The notes beneath the pieces were generated by a model that worked only from the letters and a program-made list of their open reading frames with translations, did not search any database and had not been told where the DNA came from. Position numbers and translations under genes: made by a program. A stretch of 64,000 bases of DNA from CAXBNB01 sp049115735 (GTDB lineage: Bacteria; Bacteroidota; Bacteroidia; Cytophagales; Cyclobacteriaceae), in contig JAGDZP010000026.1 in assembly GCA_049115735.1 (NCBI GenBank), positions 124,001 to 188,000 of the forward strand, in the 5' to 3' direction. Below, one piece after another: positions 59,706 to 64,000 of the stretch (positions are counted from its first letter, which is position 1; each line of letters begins with the position of its first letter).

Positions 59706-60490
59706 AAGTCACATTGCTGCAAGCTGACCTGCATTGGGAACAACCAGCAGCCAATATGGCTATGCTTGAAGAAATGATTTGGTCAGAGGTCTCCGAGACG
59801 GATGTGATCATTCTTCCCGAAATGTTCACCACTGGATTCTCTATGAATGCTAAAGCTCTGGCAGAACCTCCCCGCACGAACACTTACAGGTGGATGAGGC
59901 AGGTGGCCAGGGAGAAAAAAGCCTTAATCCTTGGTAGCTTTATCACAAGAGATGAAGGTAAATATTATAACCGGATGCACGCTGTTTTCCCCAATGGCAC
60001 TGTGCAATACTACGACAAACGACATCTATTCACATTAGCAAATGAACAGTCTTCCTATTCTGCTGGCAACAAGAGGCTAATTGTGGAATGGAAGGGCTGG
60101 AAAATTTGCCCTTTGGTATGCTATGACCTACGTTTCCCGGTATACTCCAGAAATGGATTTAACCAAGAATCTAGAAACTTCGAATATGATGTTTTGGTCT
60201 ATTCTGCCAATTGGCCGGAATCAAGAGTTCAGGCATGGGATGCATTGGTGAAAGCACGGGCGATTGAAAACCAATCATACGTGATTGCTGTCAACCGTGT
60301 GGGTAGAGACGGCAATGGTCATGCATACAATGGTCATTCGGGAGTGTATGACTACCTGGGAGAACCCTTGAACTCAATTGGCTCACCCGCCTATGCCATT
60401 GAAGTACTTTTAGAAAAAAATAAATTGGATGAATTCCGGGAAAAGTACGCCTTCCTAAACGACTCAGATGACTTCAAACTATTAGACTAA
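59693..60490 (+). CDS. Nitrilase-superfamily omega-amidase (YafV-like)
   Basis: 265-residue C-N hydrolase. The catalytic triad is visible: Glu in ILPEMFTTGFSM, Lys in YYDKRHLF and Cys in PLVCYDLRFPVYS, plus IENQSYVIAVNRVGRDGNGHAYNGHS typical of YafV. Omega-amidase hydrolyses the 2-keto-amides released by glutamine-type transamination, completing methionine salvage with the gene upstream. Confidence 0.92.
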   Translation: MQDLKVTLLQADLHWEQPAANMAMLEEMIWSEVSETDVIILPEMFTTGFSMNAKALAEPPRTNTYRWMRQVAREKKALILGSFITRDEGKYYNRMHAVFPNGTVQYYDKRHLFTLANEQSSYSAGNKRLIVEWKGWKICPLVCYDLRFPVYSRNGFNQESRNFEYDVLVYSANWPESRVQAWDALVKARAIENQSYVIAVNRVGRDGNGHAYNGHSGVYDYLGEPLNSIGSPAYAIEVLLEKNKLDEFREKYAFLNDSDDFKLLD

Positions 60491-60497
60491 GCCACAT

Positions 60498-61010
60498 ATG
60501 AACCTAAAATTTAACCTCGAAGTACAAGATTGGATGGATTTTCACCAATACCATCTATTGAACAATATGCAGTACAAAAAAACCAAAGCACTCATTACCT
60601 ACATCGTACCGATTGTATTCGGTGTTTACCTCTATTATAAGTTTCAAAATGATGAATTGGTAATGGAAACTGGCTTAATGGTGGTGTTTATGTGTGCTAT
60701 ATGGGTGTTGTTTTATCCTAAAAGGCTCGATAAAAAAGCACTTGGGAGAGCCCAGGCCAGCATTGAAAAGGAAAGTTCGGAAAGCCTCGGCATCAATGAA
60801 GTGCTGATTAGTGACAATGAGATCAAACACGAACACCCAGGCACACAGGTCACCTACGAATGGAGATCTATCAGGGAAGTAATAGAAACCGAGTCGAGTA
60901 TATTTATATACGCTACAGCCGCTTCCCCCATCATAGTTCCTAAAAACAAAATTGACGAAACAGAATTAAAAGGGTTAGTTGCGGTTTTGAATGCTAAGGG
61001 CTTTTTATAA
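60498..61010 (+). CDS. YcxB-like membrane protein
   Basis: 170 residues with two membrane helices (about 33-52 and 58-76) and a cytoplasmic YcxB-like C-terminal domain (about 90-170, IKHEHPGTQVTYEWRSIREVIETESSIFIYATAASPIIVPKNKI). Unknown function. 7 bases after the omega-amidase. Confidence 0.75.
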   Translation: MNLKFNLEVQDWMDFHQYHLLNNMQYKKTKALITYIVPIVFGVYLYYKFQNDELVMETGLMVVFMCAIWVLFYPKRLDKKALGRAQASIEKESSESLGINEVLISDNEIKHEHPGTQVTYEWRSIREVIETESSIFIYATAASPIIVPKNKIDETELKGLVAVLNAKGFL

Positions 61011-61060
61011 AATTGATAAATAGTTAATTTTATACAGCGTAAAACCTAAAATATAAGATC

Positions 61061-61564
61061 ATGAAACTTCATTCACTTCTATTCACCATACTTGTAAGTC
61101 TTTTAATTGCGTGTGGTGGAGATGGAGAAAGCCCGACGGATAGCTGCACAGGAGACCCAAACTTTAAGAACCAAACCGCTCAGGGAAGTATGGATGGCAA
61201 TGACTGGACTTTTGCTAGCGGAGTGGCAGAGAAGTCTACCTTCGAAGCAGGGAAACTTTCGGTACAATTGATTGATGAAACTTTTACTGACATTTGCGAT
61301 GAATTCCTTTTCGATGGAAATGTGGTAATATTTACAGTTGATATGGCTACTGGGGTTTACAAGCTTTGTTTCTCCCTAGGGAACAACAGCAACGATGTTG
61401 CTCAGACATTGACGTTATATGACGGTACTACTAACCATATTGCGACCATGGGGGCTATTGAGATTACATCAATCACGGATTCGGAAGTGAGTGGAAGACT
61501 AGATGCCACGGCGGACGAAACTAGTTTTGTAAATGGAACTTTCACGGTTCCACTTTGTCAGTAA
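61061..61564 (+). CDS. Small secreted lipoprotein
   Basis: 167-residue lipoprotein with lipobox LLIAC (Cys18) and a low-complexity linker. The rest is beta-rich with two Cys pairs and no recognised domain. It ends 2 bases from the convergent T9SS gene. Confidence 0.65.
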   Translation: MKLHSLLFTILVSLLIACGGDGESPTDSCTGDPNFKNQTAQGSMDGNDWTFASGVAEKSTFEAGKLSVQLIDETFTDICDEFLFDGNVVIFTVDMATGVYKLCFSLGNNSNDVAQTLTLYDGTTNHIATMGAIEITSITDSEVSGRLDATADETSFVNGTFTVPLCQ

Positions 61565-61566
61565 GT

Positions 61567-63741
61567 TTATCCGTGTCCAAGCACGAACTTCTTTACTTTA
61601 ACTTTTTTGCCCTTTCTAATCCTGGCGAAGTATAGTCCTTTTTGGTATGTCGACAAGTCTAGTGGCAATACCTCATTAGGCTGTAGTTCAACTGGCCCGA
61701 ATAGCCGATTGCCGGTAACCCCAAATACTTCCAATTGCGCACCTGCATCGTTGGTATAAATCTTTACCAGTCGGTTATCATTGCTCGGATTTGGAAATAA
61801 ATCAAAGGAAATATCATCTTCTCCTACCCCATTTTCAACCGTACTTTCCAGCAGAGTTATACCACCTTCTATATTGCCTATTGCTACGACTGTTTTACCA
61901 TTTACCTCCCCAAAAGTAGGATGTGTAATTCGACCCAGCCTTGTCTCAATATTTTCTGATGCACCTTCCAACTGGAGCAATTCACTGGAAGCACCAATGA
62001 TCGGACTAGATATGTTGTATAGCCTCATTACCCCAGATCGGTCAGTGCTTACCAAATCTAACTTCCCGTCACGTCCTAAATCTGTGACATCAATATTCAG
62101 ATTTCCTCGCGCACTACTAAAATCCAAATTTAGAAATGTATCGCTTTCTAAATTAAAGCTTGGCGACTCGTTACTCCCAGAGTTGATATAGTACTCCAGC
62201 TTGCCATTCGTTTTTCCTACGAGGAGGTCCAATACACCATCCTGACTCATATCTACATATTCAGCGTCATCAAATGCCGAAATAGCAAAATCTAGGTTTT
62301 GAATACCACGGGCTTGGAAATTGAGTGAATTATCATTGGACGAATTTAGTATATATTGAAGCCCCGCTTCTCCCCTCTGGTCAACTGCCATGAAGAACAA
62401 ATCCATTTTGCCATCTTCATTCACATCCACAAATGAAGGATTGATATAATTAAAATTCAAAGACGAAAGAGACATGAAATCATCATCACTAAATACAAAT
62501 CCCTCGGGTGTTTTCATATACAAGACCAATGCAGCCGAATAATTGCCCGAAATATTTACACCTCGATTACCGATGATCAAGTCTTCATCCGAATCCCCAT
62601 CAACATCTACAAAAGCAGGATAAGAGAACTCACCAACATCTATCATCTCATCTTGTAAAAAATCTTCTTTTTCGAAACGGAAAGCAGGATTTTCGTTACT
62701 TCCTGTATTCACATACAAAAGACTTGAATTGGCATTGTCCACATTCCCTTCCGAATTGGATCTGAGATTGGGAGCTACAATTATGTCTTTCAATCCATCA
62801 AAATTCACATCTTCGTAGTAGGGTGCCGGAAATGAATTGAAGCTCAGCGGAGAATTCCTTTCTGGGAAAAACTTTGAGAAAGAATCAAACATCGGGATGC
62901 TGGCCGACCCTTTGTTTTCTAATAAAGCCAGGTCTGTACACTCTTCTTGAGCAATTATTAATTCTTTATCTCCATCATTATCTTGATCAAGAGCTAGGAT
63001 TGATTTACCCCCAGCGTGTAAAACCCGGCCACCATCACTGCAGTTCTCACCGGCAAATACGAACTCATTACAAGTACACTCTTCAAAATCACCGTACTCT
63101 CTACTCTCCCTTATAAAATCCAGCACTTCACAATTACCGTTGTTTTCAATACTAATATTTCTATGAAACTCAATAAAGGCTCCAATAGCGAAATTATAAG
63201 TAAGTATATCCAAATCCCCATCACCATCCAGGTCAGCAATAGATGGCACGTCAGAAGAATTCACAAGCAAATTAATTAACGTGGAAGTACCCTGAGTGTA
63301 GATGGGATCCGCCTGAAGTTCCCAGGTCAAAGATTGCACACTTGTATTTTTAAACACGCGAATCCCCAGGTTGGTATAAGTAAACAAGTCCTTTTTGCCA
63401 TCACAGTTGTAGTCGACCAGAAGCATCCAGTTTTGTATGTTTTCAGGGAATAAATATTCAAACTCGGGTGCATAGCTATAGGCTTCTCCATTGGAAAGAA
63501 ACGCCTTCAGCTGATTGGATGACCTATCAAAAACTACCAAATCATCTTTTCCATCAAGGTTCAGGTCAATGGTGTTGTATTGGCCTGAATTCAGTCCGCC
63601 TGAGAATGCCAAGCTTAGGGTTTCATCATTCTCGATTACTTTGATGTCCGATGAATAATTGAAAGTATGTTGGCCGCTAACGGGAATAATATACAACGAC
63701 AGAATTACGACCAAACAACCAACTAAACGAGATAAAGTCAA
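61567..63741 (-). CDS. T9SS-exported FG-GAP/VCBS-repeat protein, TTG start
   Basis: 724-residue secreted protein. Signal peptide 1-24 (LVGCLVVILSLYIIPVSG); at least seven FG-GAP/VCBS calcium-type repeats (DLNLDGKDDLVVFD, DLDGDGDLDILTY, DVDGDSDEDLIIG, DVNEDGKMDLFFM, DMSQDGVLDLLVG and others), a Cys-rich insert near 215-235, and a C-terminal T9SS type A sorting domain (about 648-724, DLFPNPSNDNRLVKIY ... KGLYFARI). The frame has no ATG after its upstream stop, so the TTG at 63741 is the likely start. It starts 4 bases after a partial gene with which it may be operonic. Confidence 0.88.
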   Translation of the reverse strand: MTLSRLVGCLVVILSLYIIPVSGQHTFNYSSDIKVIENDETLSLAFSGGLNSGQYNTIDLNLDGKDDLVVFDRSSNQLKAFLSNGEAYSYAPEFEYLFPENIQNWMLLVDYNCDGKKDLFTYTNLGIRVFKNTSVQSLTWELQADPIYTQGTSTLINLLVNSSDVPSIADLDGDGDLDILTYNFAIGAFIEFHRNISIENNGNCEVLDFIRESREYGDFEECTCNEFVFAGENCSDGGRVLHAGGKSILALDQDNDGDKELIIAQEECTDLALLENKGSASIPMFDSFSKFFPERNSPLSFNSFPAPYYEDVNFDGLKDIIVAPNLRSNSEGNVDNANSSLLYVNTGSNENPAFRFEKEDFLQDEMIDVGEFSYPAFVDVDGDSDEDLIIGNRGVNISGNYSAALVLYMKTPEGFVFSDDDFMSLSSLNFNYINPSFVDVNEDGKMDLFFMAVDQRGEAGLQYILNSSNDNSLNFQARGIQNLDFAISAFDDAEYVDMSQDGVLDLLVGKTNGKLEYYINSGSNESPSFNLESDTFLNLDFSSARGNLNIDVTDLGRDGKLDLVSTDRSGVMRLYNISSPIIGASSELLQLEGASENIETRLGRITHPTFGEVNGKTVVAIGNIEGGITLLESTVENGVGEDDISFDLFPNPSNDNRLVKIYTNDAGAQLEVFGVTGNRLFGPVELQPNEVLPLDLSTYQKGLYFARIRKGKKVKVKKFVLGHG

Positions 63742-63745
63742 CGTT

Positions 63746-64000
63746 CTAGAATGTTTTAGTAAGAAGCTTAATCAGCCCGTTTGAATAATTTTCAGCAATT
63801 TTATCTGCATCACTATCAACCATAAATTCATTTTTGATATTCAGATCAATCACATTAGGCCCGTTTAGTGGAGCCAAGGCATCTAATTCAAACTGCAATG
63901 TTCCGTTTGTGGGAATATCGACTAGGTTGCTCAGCATATATTCTTGACTCTTATAGTTTTTATCCAAACCTATGTGCAATATAAGTCCTCTTTTCGTCTC
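63746..64000 (-). CDS. C-terminal part of an unrecognised protein (cut by window edge)
   Basis: The frame is open to the right edge of the window, so the 5' end is missing. 84 residues are visible, ending SNGLIKLLTKTF. No domain is recognised. The stop overlaps the intergenic gap to the T9SS gene by 4 bases, suggesting co-transcription. Confidence 0.6.
   Translation of the reverse strand, partial: ETKRGLILHIGLDKNYKSQEYMLSNLVDIPTNGTLQFELDALAPLNGPNVIDLNIKNEFMVDSDADKIAENYSNGLIKLLTKTF

Noticed and set aside
1..64000. CRISPR arrays, insertion sequences, prophage genes, tRNA or rRNA genes
   Set aside because: No repeat-spacer pattern, transposase, integrase or RNA gene pattern was recognised by reading; a tRNAscan or similar search could confirm.

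Overview
The window comes from a member of the Bacteroidota, most likely a gliding, Cytophagales-like marine or soil bacterium (the order is an inference). Evidence seen directly: SusC/RagA and other TonB-dependent receptors, a FecR/ECF sigma signalling set, a type IX secretion sorting tail, a GldC homologue, lineage-typical small proteins (DUF3098, DUF4295, DUF4835, Rpb6-type omega), and promoters of the Bacteroidota TTTG-N19-TAnnTTTG kind. No rRNA, tRNA, insertion sequence, prophage or CRISPR array was recognised.

Layout. 1-5174 is a cell-surface signalling locus: ECF sigma factor, FecR anti-sigma and a truncated SusC receptor, all on the minus strand. 5429-9343 holds dsbD, a SUI1-type initiation factor, a tandem universal stress protein and a small secreted protein. 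9596-10578 holds a MetR-like LysR regulator that carries a frameshift, preceded by two TGAA-N5-TTCA operators. 10594-14985 has menA-argS divergent from speA. 15047-19391 pairs a TonB receptor with an SGNH lipoprotein; gldC and a TolC/MacB-permease/HlyD export operon lacking its own ATPase follow up to 24071. 24214-27757 is the conserved ftsX-DUF3098-uppP-truB-ribF operon; a second ECF sigma/anti-sigma pair lies at 27857-29279. After a 626-base spacer come gap and mdh (convergent, shared terminator), then a cNMP-binding protein and tilS divergent from an OstA-like gene, bamD, Rpb6, coaBC, DUF4835, recN, fabI and ispE. A sulfotransferase sits in opposite orientation inside this otherwise conserved run.

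43246-53092 contains a PfkB sugar/nucleoside kinase, ricT, small secreted proteins, typA, the rpmB-rpmG-DUF4295 ribosomal cluster, ftsY and a glycogen branching enzyme. 53125-55964 is the most interesting accessory locus: a TonB receptor with a Cys pair in its plug, translationally adjacent to a secreted thioredoxin-like protein, behind a palindrome that resembles a DtxR/IdeR/MntR metal box lying next to the promoter. The right end has a LolD-type ATPase, a RIC-like hemerythrin protein lacking the usual N-terminal Cys-Cys, ruvX, def, a methionine-type aminotransferase overlapping an omega-amidase, small membrane or lipoproteins, and a large T9SS-exported FG-GAP protein next to a gene cut by the window edge.

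Most of the window is ordinary core genome. The parts that look undescribed or need a second look are regulatory: the metal-box TonB/thioredoxin locus, the MetR-like operator pair in front of a frameshifted regulator, the terminator placed directly before ispE, and the structured spacer at 29286-29911.
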